Below, piece by piece: positions 1 through 8,485 of a DNA stretch of 64,000 nucleotides (positions are counted from its first letter, which is position 1; each line of letters starts with the position of its first letter). The translations under genes were made by a program, and so were the position numbers. The notes under the pieces were generated by a model. That model was not told where the DNA came from. It worked only from the letters and a program-made list of their open reading frames with translations, and did no database searches. Origin of the DNA: Leptospira sp. (GTDB lineage: Bacteria; Spirochaetota; Leptospiria; Leptospirales; Leptospiraceae); NCBI GenBank assembly GCA_027531445.1, contig JAPZRK010000058.1:54502-118501 (forward strand). Direction: 5' to 3'.

Positions 1-215
1 CTTGATTTTCTTTCTTCACTCGAGAGTCTTCCAAAAGGTTGCTTGCACTTTTTACAAACAAAATAGATATCCGTAGGCTTAGCGGAAATCCCGACAAGAC
101 CCATGGCAATCATTCCCCAAACGGAATATTTGACAACTTTACGTGCAGACTCTGAATCCCGTGTGGTCCCGCAATCGCAGGTAGCACGGTCAGCTTTTTG
201 TGGATGGACAGTCAT
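1..215 (-). CDS. Small zinc-ribbon membrane protein (3' end cut by window edge)
   Basis: A reading frame starts with ATG at 215 and runs leftward, still open at base 1. The visible 71 residues hold a Cys-X-Cys pair near residue 13 (TCDCG), one hydrophobic stretch around residues 31-45 (VWGMIAMGLVGI), and a CKKCKQ pair around residue 54. Two such Cys pairs suggest a zinc ribbon split by a membrane segment. It lies 53 bp downstream of the cytochrome gene on the same strand, with a stem-loop between them. I cannot name the function. The C-terminus lies outside the window. Confidence 0.6.
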   Translation of the reverse strand, partial: MTVHPQKADRATCDCGTTRDSESARKVVKYSVWGMIAMGLVGISAKPTDIYFVCKKCKQPFGRLSSEERKS

Positions 216-226
216 TCTGTCAGAAT

Positions 227-259
227 CCGACCCCACTCGCAAAAAACGAGCAGGATCGG
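227..259 (-). terminator. Stem-loop between cytochrome c and zinc-ribbon genes
   Basis: On the minus strand the sequence can fold as CCGATCC, TG, CTCG, a T-rich loop, CGAG, TG, GGGTCGG. This gives two stacked helices with one G-T wobble and a small internal loop. It lies 10 bp after the cytochrome stop codon. No U-tract follows, so it may be an mRNA-stabilising or attenuating hairpin rather than a full terminator. Confidence 0.4.
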
Positions 260-268
260 CAGGTGAGA

Positions 269-670
269 TTAATTTTTTGTGAGGTATTCTACGTATTTTG
301 CAACAACAGGAATGTTGTCACCAAGGTGCTTGTAAGCAACCATTGGAGATCCTTTGATTCCTTCATTCAATGTCTTTGTGATACCAGCGATTGTGTTTCC
401 ATTTTTCCACTCAGAGGCAGGCGCTTTGAAGTTTCTTGGCTTTGGGTTGAGGGCTGCAGCTGCTGCACCATCACCACCACCTTTTTCTCCGTGGCAAGAT
501 GAACAGTTTTGAAGGAAAATTTCTTCGCCCTTTGCGATTTCAGGATCCACTGTAGCAGCAGGTGTAGCTTCTGTAGTAGCAGTTGGTTCCGCTGGCTTGT
601 CACCGCAGGCAATCATCGTGATAGCTAAAGCTAGCATCGATACAGTAAGTACGAGTTTATTAAATTTCAT
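269..670 (-). CDS. Class I cytochrome c, lipoprotein
   Basis: A 133-residue protein with a lipoprotein signal (charged start, hydrophobic core, lipobox ending MIAC at Cys22), then an Ala/Thr/Pro-rich linker. A heme-binding CSSCH motif follows at about residues 56-60 and a distal Met in GSPMVAY serves as a likely sixth ligand. This is a mono-heme c-type cytochrome tethered to a membrane and facing the periplasm or cell surface, probably carrying electrons. The partner oxidase or reductase is not nearby. Start is ATG at 670. The family assignment is firm; the redox partner is unknown. Confidence 0.9.
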   Translation of the reverse strand: MKFNKLVLTVSMLALAITMIACGDKPAEPTATTEATPAATVDPEIAKGEEIFLQNCSSCHGEKGGGDGAAAAALNPKPRNFKAPASEWKNGNTIAGITKTLNEGIKGSPMVAYKHLGDNIPVVAKYVEYLTKN

Positions 671-733
671 GTTTCACTCCGAAATATGGTTACTTCCATT
701 AGATTGTCACAGAAGTGTTTTGGCGACTAAATT

Positions 734-1648
734 TCAACTTTTGCCTAGAAGATTTGTGAGAGCGCCCTCTAGATTTTGATACTGAAACTCATAACCTTCA
801 TCCAGCAATCGCCTGGGAGATACGAATTGTCCTTCCGTAATCACCTGCGAACCTTCCCCATATAGACCTTGTATGGCGATGGAAGGGATTTTAAATATAC
901 AGGGACGAAAGAGTACACGGGCCAATGTTTTGGAAAAAAAATGATTATTGCATGGATTAGGTGAGACAATGTTATACGCACCTTGTGAGGATTTCTTTTC
1001 CACGAGATAGTGAGCTGATGCTACAAAGTCAGCTATGTGAACCCAGCTCATTCCTTGTTCACCAGTGGCGATGGGACCTCCAACGCCAAATTGAAATGGG
1101 GGAATCATTTTTTCGAGGGCTCCTCCTTTGGGAGAGAGAACGATGCCAGTACGCAGGATGATGGTTCTGATTCCTATTTCTTGGAGAGGTTCAACCTCCT
1201 TCTCCCACTCAACACATAACTTTGCCAGATAGTCATCGCCAGGAGCATGAGATTCCGAATAAGGCTCATTATATGATTCCGACATTCCATAGTATCCAAT
1301 GGCAGATCCTTGTAACATCACCTTGGGAGGTTGTTTGCAATCACGAATACGTGCAACCAACCCACGGGTAAAATCGATGCGTGAAGTTCGGATCATATCC
1401 TTTCTTTCTTGGGTCCATCGAACACCAGCGATAGGTTCGCCTACTAGATTGATTAAAACATCCAATCCTTCTAATTGGGCGCTCGTGGGGATCGTGGTCG
1501 TGACACACTCAATCTGCGCGTAAGGTTGTAGGTGAACGGGAAGTTCCGTTCTACGTGTAAAGACGCGGAATTGATGTCCTCGTTTGATCCAATAAGGAAT
1601 GAGTTCGCTACCAATGAGTCCAGTGCCACCAAGGATACCTATTTTCAT
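734..1648 (-). CDS. NAD-dependent epimerase of the TIGR01777 (YfcH/SulA-like) family
   Basis: About 304 residues. The N-terminus MKIGILGGTGLIGSEL is a Rossmann GxxGxxG nucleotide-binding motif. Family landmarks follow: LINLVGEPIAGVRW, the GSAIGYYG segment with the active-site Tyr, and the C-terminal VSPRRLLDEGYEF block. This matches the extended SDR family usually annotated as TIGR01777 epimerases, whose substrate is not established. A GTG six bases upstream (1654) is an alternative start; I prefer ATG at 1648 because it places the glycine-rich loop at the usual distance from the N-terminus. It is transcribed divergently from the MoxR cluster. Confidence 0.88.
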   Translation of the reverse strand: MKIGILGGTGLIGSELIPYWIKRGHQFRVFTRRTELPVHLQPYAQIECVTTTIPTSAQLEGLDVLINLVGEPIAGVRWTQERKDMIRTSRIDFTRGLVARIRDCKQPPKVMLQGSAIGYYGMSESYNEPYSESHAPGDDYLAKLCVEWEKEVEPLQEIGIRTIILRTGIVLSPKGGALEKMIPPFQFGVGGPIATGEQGMSWVHIADFVASAHYLVEKKSSQGAYNIVSPNPCNNHFFSKTLARVLFRPCIFKIPSIAIQGLYGEGSQVITEGQFVSPRRLLDEGYEFQYQNLEGALTNLLGKS

Positions 1649-1721
1649 AATCACCTACTTTCCAATTGCTTCAAAAAAATAAGTAGAAGTTTTTTCTAAT
1701 GGATACATAATTTTGGAATCA

Positions 1722-2306
1722 ATGAAAGTAGCCATTTTAATTCCACTCTCACTTTGGGCATTTGCACTGATTTTTGGAAATTATCAAATTTTCTCAACGA
1801 CCAATACAAAAATGGAAATCTTCCATTCGCAACCGCCATTTCGGATCGGTGCCGTCTCCAATCATAAAAATCTTGCTCTTGTTTTAGACGCAAATCTCGC
1901 AACCTATTGGGAAAGAACGGAAATACCTCACTCTGGAAGTGATTTTTTTCTAGAGATGAAACTCACTCATTTTTGGGATGGAAAAGTTTTTTCACCTTTT
2001 CCGACAAAGTCGATCGCCTGGAAGGCATGTCCTGGGCGCACGCTACCGAAGTTCCGAGCCAAACTTTATCTTCGTGAGAGCATCAATGTGGACAAGGAGT
2101 TACGAATGCCAAAAGATCAACTGATCACAGAAATCAAAAACGATTCAAATGGTCTCAAAGAACTTTCCTCTCCTATTTCCGTCGTGGACAATTTAAAACC
2201 TGAAACCAATTATCCGCATGGCATATCAATTTATACACTGGAGGTCAAACTTTCTGAAATACTTTCTCCAAATGACTGCTTTTCGGAAATTATGATTAGA
2301 GAATAA
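1722..2306 (+). CDS. Exported or membrane-anchored protein of unknown function, first gene of the MoxR-VWA cluster
   Basis: About 194 residues. The N-terminus MKVAILIPLSLWAFALIFG is a signal peptide or signal anchor; no lipobox Cys follows. The rest is predicted extracytoplasmic. The segment DANLATYWERTEIPHSGSDFFLEMKL resembles the opening of discoidin (F5/8 type C-like) domains, where an Asp-x-x-x-x-T-x-W pattern starts the beta-sandwich. That resemblance is by eye only. I chose ATG 1722 over an in-frame TTG at 1713. The stop is followed after one base by the MoxR start, so it is probably co-transcribed and may act on the outer side of the membrane for the system. Confidence 0.7.
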   Translation: MKVAILIPLSLWAFALIFGNYQIFSTTNTKMEIFHSQPPFRIGAVSNHKNLALVLDANLATYWERTEIPHSGSDFFLEMKLTHFWDGKVFSPFPTKSIAWKACPGRTLPKFRAKLYLRESINVDKELRMPKDQLITEIKNDSNGLKELSSPISVVDNLKPETNYPHGISIYTLEVKLSEILSPNDCFSEIMIRE

Positions 2307-2307
2307 A

Positions 2308-3891
2308 ATGGATTCACACCTTTCAAATAAAAAAGTTTCACAGTCACCGACTCTCCCCCACAAACAAGACGTTAAACGTAAATTTGACATTGCAAGTTTG
2401 GTTGAAGAAGGTCCCCTACCTGTTCAAAGTGGAGAATCAAACTCGTTAGGATTGGACGAAAAATTAAGAAAGGCATATTTTTGGATCACAAACTATGCGA
2501 TAATCACACCTTTTTATGACATTGAATACAGCGATAGACCTCCAGTTCAATTTTTAATCGGAGATTTAAAATCAAAAATCACTCTCCCATCAAGTCAAAG
2601 TTATTCGAGTTTTGTTCTCTTACCATTATTGACTTTGGTTGTTCGTGGCAAATGCCTTCTCGTGGGAGGTCCAGGGCGTGGAAAAACTGCCTCTGCAATT
2701 TTAATGGGTGTCATCGCTGGTTATTCACTCAAAGAAATCAAAAGGGCAATTCAACATGGTCAACCCCAAATGACGATCACTGATCTCTTAGGGAATCCGC
2801 TTCCATCAGATCTTATGAATGCAAAGTCTATGGATGAAATCAAGATTTCCTGGAGGAAATGGCTTGGTATGCGTGTTAAAGTGATAGACGAATACAATCG
2901 TATCCCCACAAGAACACAATCAGCTCTTCTTACAATACTCGGAGACAACTATGCAGAGCTCTATGATCAAATCTTTGAATGTCCGGAAGCCGCCTGGTAC
3001 CTTACTGCGAATGATGATGCAGGAGGCGGAACCTATCAGGTGATAGAGGCATTAAAAGATCGAATCGATATCGTAGTGAAGGCTTTGCACTTTAACACTC
3101 GTTTTATACGTGATTTATTACAACGCGTTGAAGAAAATTTTAAGCCAGAGGCGATGGTTCCGAAAGAAATTATTTTCACCGAAGCAGAAATCGAATCCAT
3201 CAGTGAAGAAATCAGAAGTATAACGATCCCTTCACCGCTTCGTCGGAGAATGGAGTTTTTTGCTTCCCAATTTGAATTTTTTGAGTCTGGCGGTGAACAA
3301 CTAGAGTATAAAACAAAAGATACAGTCAAACTTTCAATGACAGACTTAACCAGTCTCTCCTCACTTGAACAAGGAAAAGACCGAAAAAAAGATTTAGGAT
3401 CCCAAACAAAAAACGGACTCTCAGTTCGAGCTATTTTTACTTGTATCAATTATGCGAAAGCTTTAGCTTACTTTCGAGGTTTACGTGAAGTTAAAATCGA
3501 AGATTTAGCACATATCCTACCTTTTGTTTTACATGACAAATTAGTTCAAAATTCGGAATCTCCATTTTTCGAAGAACCAGGTTATGCGGTTTATCGAAGC
3601 GATAGAGTTAGCTGGATACGCAAGTTATTTGAACTTTCCTGTGCTGAATATGATAGATTGGGTTTGGATAAAAATGATTCGGTCGCAGCGTTAAGTTCTA
3701 AATTCGAAGAAGGTTTAGAAGGACTCTCTCTTTCAGACACGAAAGCAAGAATTATAGCTATCGAAAAGGAAGTCGAAGCCATAAGCAAACAACGCAAAAT
3801 CTATGGTCATGTGTACGACGATCTATTGAAATTGAAGTATTTGCATCAGCGTTATACAAACTATGCACACTGGCTCGAGGAAAATGGATGA
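2308..3891 (+). CDS. MoxR-family AAA+ ATPase
   Basis: 527 residues. Walker A is GGPGRGKT at residues 120-127 and Walker B is VKVIDEYNRIP near 190-200, followed by the MoxR signature TQSALL. Sensor-1 Asn lies in TANDDAGGGTY (about 233-243), and an Arg finger candidate in ALKDRIDI near 252. MoxR proteins are chaperone-like ATPases that remodel or activate partners together with von Willebrand A proteins. The long N-terminal region (1-110) and the helical C-terminal tail (430-527) lie outside the core. The stop overlaps the next start in an ATGA at 3888-3891. The gene 0.9 kb downstream encodes the expected VWA partner. Confidence 0.93.
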   Translation: MDSHLSNKKVSQSPTLPHKQDVKRKFDIASLVEEGPLPVQSGESNSLGLDEKLRKAYFWITNYAIITPFYDIEYSDRPPVQFLIGDLKSKITLPSSQSYSSFVLLPLLTLVVRGKCLLVGGPGRGKTASAILMGVIAGYSLKEIKRAIQHGQPQMTITDLLGNPLPSDLMNAKSMDEIKISWRKWLGMRVKVIDEYNRIPTRTQSALLTILGDNYAELYDQIFECPEAAWYLTANDDAGGGTYQVIEALKDRIDIVVKALHFNTRFIRDLLQRVEENFKPEAMVPKEIIFTEAEIESISEEIRSITIPSPLRRRMEFFASQFEFFESGGEQLEYKTKDTVKLSMTDLTSLSSLEQGKDRKKDLGSQTKNGLSVRAIFTCINYAKALAYFRGLREVKIEDLAHILPFVLHDKLVQNSESPFFEEPGYAVYRSDRVSWIRKLFELSCAEYDRLGLDKNDSVAALSSKFEEGLEGLSLSDTKARIIAIEKEVEAISKQRKIYGHVYDDLLKLKYLHQRYTNYAHWLEENG

Positions 3892-4829
3892 TCTCTGAAG
3901 AATGGAAAAAAATAATCATTCAAGAAAGATCTCACCTCAACCAATTGGTCATTCTTTTCAAACAGAACTACCAAACATTTAACGAAAGGGTTTTAGAAGA
4001 ATTTACCGTTCCTTACTTCACAGCACTCTCTAAAAGTTTGCCAGATCCGAAGGATAACGATACAGTCAGCCATTCCTTTGAGATATTACTCAAATTGATT
4101 CAAAAGGGAGTATTCCGCAATCCGCATGGAGAAAAGGAAATGGCAATTTTAGATGTGATATCAAAAATACCAGGCCCATTGAATGAAAATCTGAACTTGA
4201 CCCTATCCCATTTGGTCAATGCACTTTCAAAATTAAAAAGCTCATCCGAAATTAAATTCTTAAGTCGATTGTCATTGATATCATCAGATTTGTATAATTT
4301 AAAAGATCTCAATCATTCCCTCATCGTACTTGCATGGCTTGGTGGTCATCCTGAATATCGTGCCTCTGCAATGGAAGTTTTTGATTCGTTACCAGAAAGG
4401 ATACGGACCAACGTTTCCAAAGAATTACAAATCCCAACTGATACCTTCGTCTCTATCTTTACGCATTCTCCTTTTGGAAATCAAAACGCAGAAACAGCTA
4501 AAACGGTGAGATACAAATTAATCTCAGGCTATCCACTGCACAATGGGAATTTTTACAAAGTTCCCACTTTACTGAATTCAGAAGCAAATACCATTGTTTG
4601 TTCTGGAGAAAATTTTTATGAAGTTTACTTTGACTCGTTCGGTGAGAGTATTTTTCCGACATCAAAAATAAAAGGAATTTCAAAAACACAAATCACCTCT
4701 CCATTCTGGAATCAGATTATCAAAAGTAAATTTCTAATAGATGATATTACATCGGTGATTGAATCTGAAGAATATCTCGTCATCACTTTAAAAAATTCAT
4801 ATATGATCTTTCTCTTTTATAGAAGCTGA
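3888..4829 (+). CDS. Unknown protein between MoxR and VWA genes (helical N-half, beta-rich C-half)
   Basis: 313 residues, no signal peptide. Residues 1-190 look all-helical with Leu-rich repeats of HEAT-like periodicity. Residues 205-313 alternate short hydrophobic strands, as in a beta-sandwich or partial propeller. I recognise no catalytic motif. Its position between MoxR and VWA, with a 4-bp overlap upstream and a 2-bp gap downstream, marks it as a likely core subunit or adaptor. Published MoxR-VWA ternary conflict systems carry a third variable component (bpX/VMAP-type proteins), and this could fill that role. That is inference from position only. Confidence 0.7.
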   Translation: MISEEWKKIIIQERSHLNQLVILFKQNYQTFNERVLEEFTVPYFTALSKSLPDPKDNDTVSHSFEILLKLIQKGVFRNPHGEKEMAILDVISKIPGPLNENLNLTLSHLVNALSKLKSSSEIKFLSRLSLISSDLYNLKDLNHSLIVLAWLGGHPEYRASAMEVFDSLPERIRTNVSKELQIPTDTFVSIFTHSPFGNQNAETAKTVRYKLISGYPLHNGNFYKVPTLLNSEANTIVCSGENFYEVYFDSFGESIFPTSKIKGISKTQITSPFWNQIIKSKFLIDDITSVIESEEYLVITLKNSYMIFLFYRS

Positions 4830-4831
4830 AT

Positions 4832-6568
4832 ATGAACTTAATGATTCAATGGACAGAAAAATGGGAGGAAGCACTTGCACTTTGGAGTGACTATGTAAAA
4901 TTAAGACCTCCAAAGTTCATCCTGACAGAAAAAGAAGAGAAAGAGCTGGGTATTACAGAAAGTTTTGCCGCCATTCGACTCGTTGACCACCAGATCGTTC
5001 TATCTGTACGAAAACTTATCAACCTAAAGTTAGAAGATTATCCACTGGAAATTATGGGTCATGAAATTGGCCACCATGTATATTGCCCTGGAGATCTTTC
5101 CGATCAAGGCAAATTGATTTTTATTACAAGAGAAGCATTGCCTAGGTTTGAGCACCTTGCACCTATGGTAGTGAACATCTATGAGGATTTATTTATAAAT
5201 GATAAGCTAAAACGACAACATACGCTGAGAATGGAGGATATTTATAAAAAAATAGGCAAACAGGATGATCCATTTTGGAATTTCTATATGCGTACATATG
5301 AAATCCTTTGGGCATTGCCTAAAAACACTCTTACGACAGAAAGCATAACAGAGAACATCGACGCAGATGCCATTTTGGTAAATCGAATCATCCGAAATTT
5401 TTCCAATGATTGGTTAAGAGGTGCATTCGATTTTGCGAATATATGTTTTCCTTATTTTATGGGGAAAGATGCAAACAAATCTTTAAATCAATTCAGTGTT
5501 CTCTTAGACACAAAAAATATCGGTGAAGGAGCAGAAATGCCCAACGGTATAACTGACATAGAGATTGAATCCGTTTTGACTGATGGCCTCGATGCTTCTC
5601 TTGGGAAAAAATCGAAAACGAATAAAAAAGATGATAATGATGAATCCTCACCAGCTGAAAATTCTAAGGATCAGGTTCCAAAAATCTCACTCTCACCAAG
5701 TCAATATTCCGCTATTGGTGAGGCTCTTGGTATCAAAGCGACTTTATCTGAAATGGCTTACAAATTCTATAAAGAGCGTGCACTTCCATATTTAGTTTCT
5801 TTTCCAAGTATGATCACACCTGGAGCACCAGAACATATTCTTGAGGGAAACGATATGTGGGAAATAGGCTCTCCAATTGAAAATATAAATTGGATTGAAT
5901 CCGTAATCAAAGGACCATACGTTATCCCTGGTTATACCACTGTTGAAAATGTATATGGCGAGATGCCTTCTTATGAAGTGGAGTCAAATCCGATAGACTT
6001 GGACTTGTTTGTCGATTGTTCTGGATCAATGCCTAATCCTCAAACAGACCTATCTTATTTAACACTTGCTGGCACAATCATTGCCTTGTCTGCATTACGT
6101 GTTGGATCAAAAGTGAGAGCGACTCTTTGGTCAGGCACAAATGAATATTTTACAACGGACTCATTTACCAGGGATGAAAAGTCCATTCTTCAAATACTCA
6201 CTGGATATATCGGTGGCAGCACATGTTTTCCGTTAGATTTGTTTGAAAAAGAATATAAAAATAGATCAAAATCGAAACGTAAATCACATATCCTCATTAT
6301 TTCCGATGAAGGAATCGATACAATGTATACCCAAGAATATCATACAGACACCCGTAAATTCGTTAAAGAAATGTTGGAAGGTGCCGGCGGAGGTGGATCC
6401 ATGGTTTTGAATCTCTACTCTCAAATTCTTGGCAAAGAAATCGCGGAGATGAAATCCTCTGGCTGGAATATATTCACCATATCCAATTGGGATCAATTGG
6501 TTGAATTTAGTAAAAACTTCGTAAAAAGTACCTATGAAAGAAATAAGATATTATATAAAACGCATTAG
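4832..6568 (+). CDS. Zincin-like metallopeptidase fused to a von Willebrand factor A domain
   Basis: 578 residues. HEIGHH at 77-82 is the HExxH zinc motif, and NIYEDLFIND near 115-124 offers a downstream Glu/Asp third ligand. Residues 255-285 are a charged, low-complexity linker. The C-terminal VWA domain starts about residue 388 with LFVDCSGSM, a MIDAS DxSxS motif at 395-399, followed by GGST and IISDEGID for the remaining metal contacts. This layout resembles the DUF2201-type metallopeptidase/VWA partners of MoxR ATPases. It is predicted cytoplasmic. The 35-bp overlap with the next gene suggests coupled translation. Whether the protease site is active is not known. Confidence 0.88.
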   Translation: MNLMIQWTEKWEEALALWSDYVKLRPPKFILTEKEEKELGITESFAAIRLVDHQIVLSVRKLINLKLEDYPLEIMGHEIGHHVYCPGDLSDQGKLIFITREALPRFEHLAPMVVNIYEDLFINDKLKRQHTLRMEDIYKKIGKQDDPFWNFYMRTYEILWALPKNTLTTESITENIDADAILVNRIIRNFSNDWLRGAFDFANICFPYFMGKDANKSLNQFSVLLDTKNIGEGAEMPNGITDIEIESVLTDGLDASLGKKSKTNKKDDNDESSPAENSKDQVPKISLSPSQYSAIGEALGIKATLSEMAYKFYKERALPYLVSFPSMITPGAPEHILEGNDMWEIGSPIENINWIESVIKGPYVIPGYTTVENVYGEMPSYEVESNPIDLDLFVDCSGSMPNPQTDLSYLTLAGTIIALSALRVGSKVRATLWSGTNEYFTTDSFTRDEKSILQILTGYIGGSTCFPLDLFEKEYKNRSKSKRKSHILIISDEGIDTMYTQEYHTDTRKFVKEMLEGAGGGGSMVLNLYSQILGKEIAEMKSSGWNIFTISNWDQLVEFSKNFVKSTYERNKILYKTH

Positions 6569-7103
6569 CGAGTTCCCAACGCACTTGATTCAAATTGAAT
6601 CCATCTCGATTGAATCTCTATGGCATGATACTATGGTGCGCCTAACGGGAGAATTAAATCAGGTAGATTTTTTAAAAACCCAGAATTGGAAACAAATTCA
6701 GTCTGATTTGAATATTGCTGGATTACACTCGATGATTAGTTATCTGTTAGTTGATGAGGAGTCAACACTTGAAAAATTTGATAATTTGGCTAAAGATCAT
6801 TTGGCTTCTTTTTTAAAAGATCAACTTCCATTATTAGCGGAGGCAGTTTCTCCCTTTACTGAATGGATAAATGATGGAGAACGGAGTGAAGAACTTGTAA
6901 GATCTTTATTTCATTTCTTGGATGTACTTCCATCTGGAGAATCAAAGGATTACTTTAAAGACAGATACAAATCTATCGATACAATAGAACGATTTAAAAT
7001 TTTAGAAGAATCCAAAAAAAGCCAAGAGAGAGCAAAAGAGATGTTAAGAAAAATAAAGCAGGCGGAGGAAGAAGAGGCTGCCTCAAAATACAATCGCGAA
7101 TGA
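6534..7103 (+). CDS. Small helical protein of unknown function in the MoxR-VWA cluster
   Basis: 189 residues, no signal peptide or membrane segment. It looks wholly alpha-helical and ends in a Lys/Glu-rich probable coiled coil (about residues 150-189). ATG at 6534 lies 35 bp inside the VWA gene, and its own stop overlaps the next start in an ATGA (7100-7103). I recognise no family. The tight overlap on both sides and the coiled-coil tail suggest a structural or bridging subunit of the complex. Confidence 0.68.
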   Translation: MKEIRYYIKRISEFPTHLIQIESISIESLWHDTMVRLTGELNQVDFLKTQNWKQIQSDLNIAGLHSMISYLLVDEESTLEKFDNLAKDHLASFLKDQLPLLAEAVSPFTEWINDGERSEELVRSLFHFLDVLPSGESKDYFKDRYKSIDTIERFKILEESKKSQERAKEMLRKIKQAEEEEAASKYNRE

Positions 7104-8485
7104 ATCTTGATTTTGATTTGTATCGAAAAAACACTCCATTGATGAAGGATAAATGGCTTGAATCTCTTAAAAAATCCTTTTATTCGCAATACGCCCCAAT
7201 GTGGAATGTCATCATAGGTGATCGTATAACAGAAGATGATTACCGATTTGTAAAAAAGTTTGAACAGGATTTATATGAAAACAGATCTCCTTCAAGTTCG
7301 GAACCAAATGATCGCATTTTAAAGTACATTCGCGGTTTGAGGTTCCACTCAATTTTTTATTACGATCGTCTAAACAAAATATCTTTGCCGTCCGACTTTC
7401 AAGAGATTCGTCCGATGACAAGGGATGACCTTCAAAACCGAATTACAGAAATTTTACCCATTGTGTCAAATCTCGACAGAATGGTTGTCAACCCCACCTC
7501 GGGCACAACTGGCATTCCCATACTCGCACCCAATCACCCAAAAACAATCGGATGTTATGTGCCATTGATCGAGTATTCCTTGGCTAGACATGGAGTAAAA
7601 ACGATTCATCATTATAACGAAACTACAGCCATTCAACTTTGTAACCAACATAAAACAATTGTCTACATAACCCCCCATAGTTTGGCGGAAGGTGCAAAGT
7701 TTGCGAAAATCAATTTAACAAAGTCAGATTGGAAATCCCAAGATCATATCAACCAATTCATAAAAGATGAAGAACCTATTTTTTTATCTGGCGATCCTTA
7801 TTCATTTGAGGGTGCCCTTGAAATGAATCTTCAGTATCAACCGAAAGCGATTCATTCCACTGCATTGGATTTGAGTGAAACTCTTCGAATTAAACTCAAA
7901 GAGCATTTTCAATGTCCCGTTATCAACTTTTATTCTTTGAATGAAACAGGGCCCATTGCCTATTCATGTCCAAACCATCCAGAACAAATGCATTTGATCT
8001 CAAATGATATATATATTGAAATTATTGATGAAACAGGAAAACCTGCAAGTTTAGGTGAAATCGTTGTAACAGGCGGAAGAAATCCATACCTTCCATTACT
8101 CAGATACAGGACAGGTGACTGGGGCGAATTGGACCATTCGCCGTGTGACTGCGGTGAGGTGTCAGCACGTCTCAAATTGTTGAAAGGTCGCAAGCCAATT
8201 TTTTTTACGGATACCCAAGGCAACAAAGTGAATCCAGTCGATATTTCGAGAATACTAAGGATGGATTCAAATATTTTAAATCATAGTTTTGTGCAAAAAA
8301 AGAATGGGTCTTATGAAATAAAAGTAAGATGGTATAACGTTCCAGGAAAAGAAAATACGGAAGAACTCGTATCCAAGTTTAATTTGCTCTTCGGCAATGA
8401 TGCAAAAATAACGCTCATGGAACTACCTATCTCAAATGGAAAAAAACACAAGATGTTTATCAATGAAAACCTGAATGAAATTTAA
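7100..8485 (+). CDS. PaaK/CapK-like adenylate-forming enzyme (AMP-binding)
   Basis: 461 residues of the phenylacetate-CoA-ligase-like branch of the ANL superfamily. The ATP-binding P-loop TSGTTGIPI is near residue 133. The block FYSLNETGPIAYSCPNHPEQ is the family's A5-like motif, where the Glu contacts AMP or Mg. YRTGDWGELD gives the ribose-binding Asp, followed by CDCG and the hinge LKGRKPIFF. The C-terminal lid is present but short. Such enzymes activate a carboxylate as acyl-AMP and often transfer it to CoA or another acceptor. The substrate cannot be read from sequence. Finding one locked inside a MoxR-VWA operon is unusual. Confidence 0.85.
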   Translation: MNLDFDLYRKNTPLMKDKWLESLKKSFYSQYAPMWNVIIGDRITEDDYRFVKKFEQDLYENRSPSSSEPNDRILKYIRGLRFHSIFYYDRLNKISLPSDFQEIRPMTRDDLQNRITEILPIVSNLDRMVVNPTSGTTGIPILAPNHPKTIGCYVPLIEYSLARHGVKTIHHYNETTAIQLCNQHKTIVYITPHSLAEGAKFAKINLTKSDWKSQDHINQFIKDEEPIFLSGDPYSFEGALEMNLQYQPKAIHSTALDLSETLRIKLKEHFQCPVINFYSLNETGPIAYSCPNHPEQMHLISNDIYIEIIDETGKPASLGEIVVTGGRNPYLPLLRYRTGDWGELDHSPCDCGEVSARLKLLKGRKPIFFTDTQGNKVNPVDISRILRMDSNILNHSFVQKKNGSYEIKVRWYNVPGKENTEELVSKFNLLFGNDAKITLMELPISNGKKHKMFINENLNEI

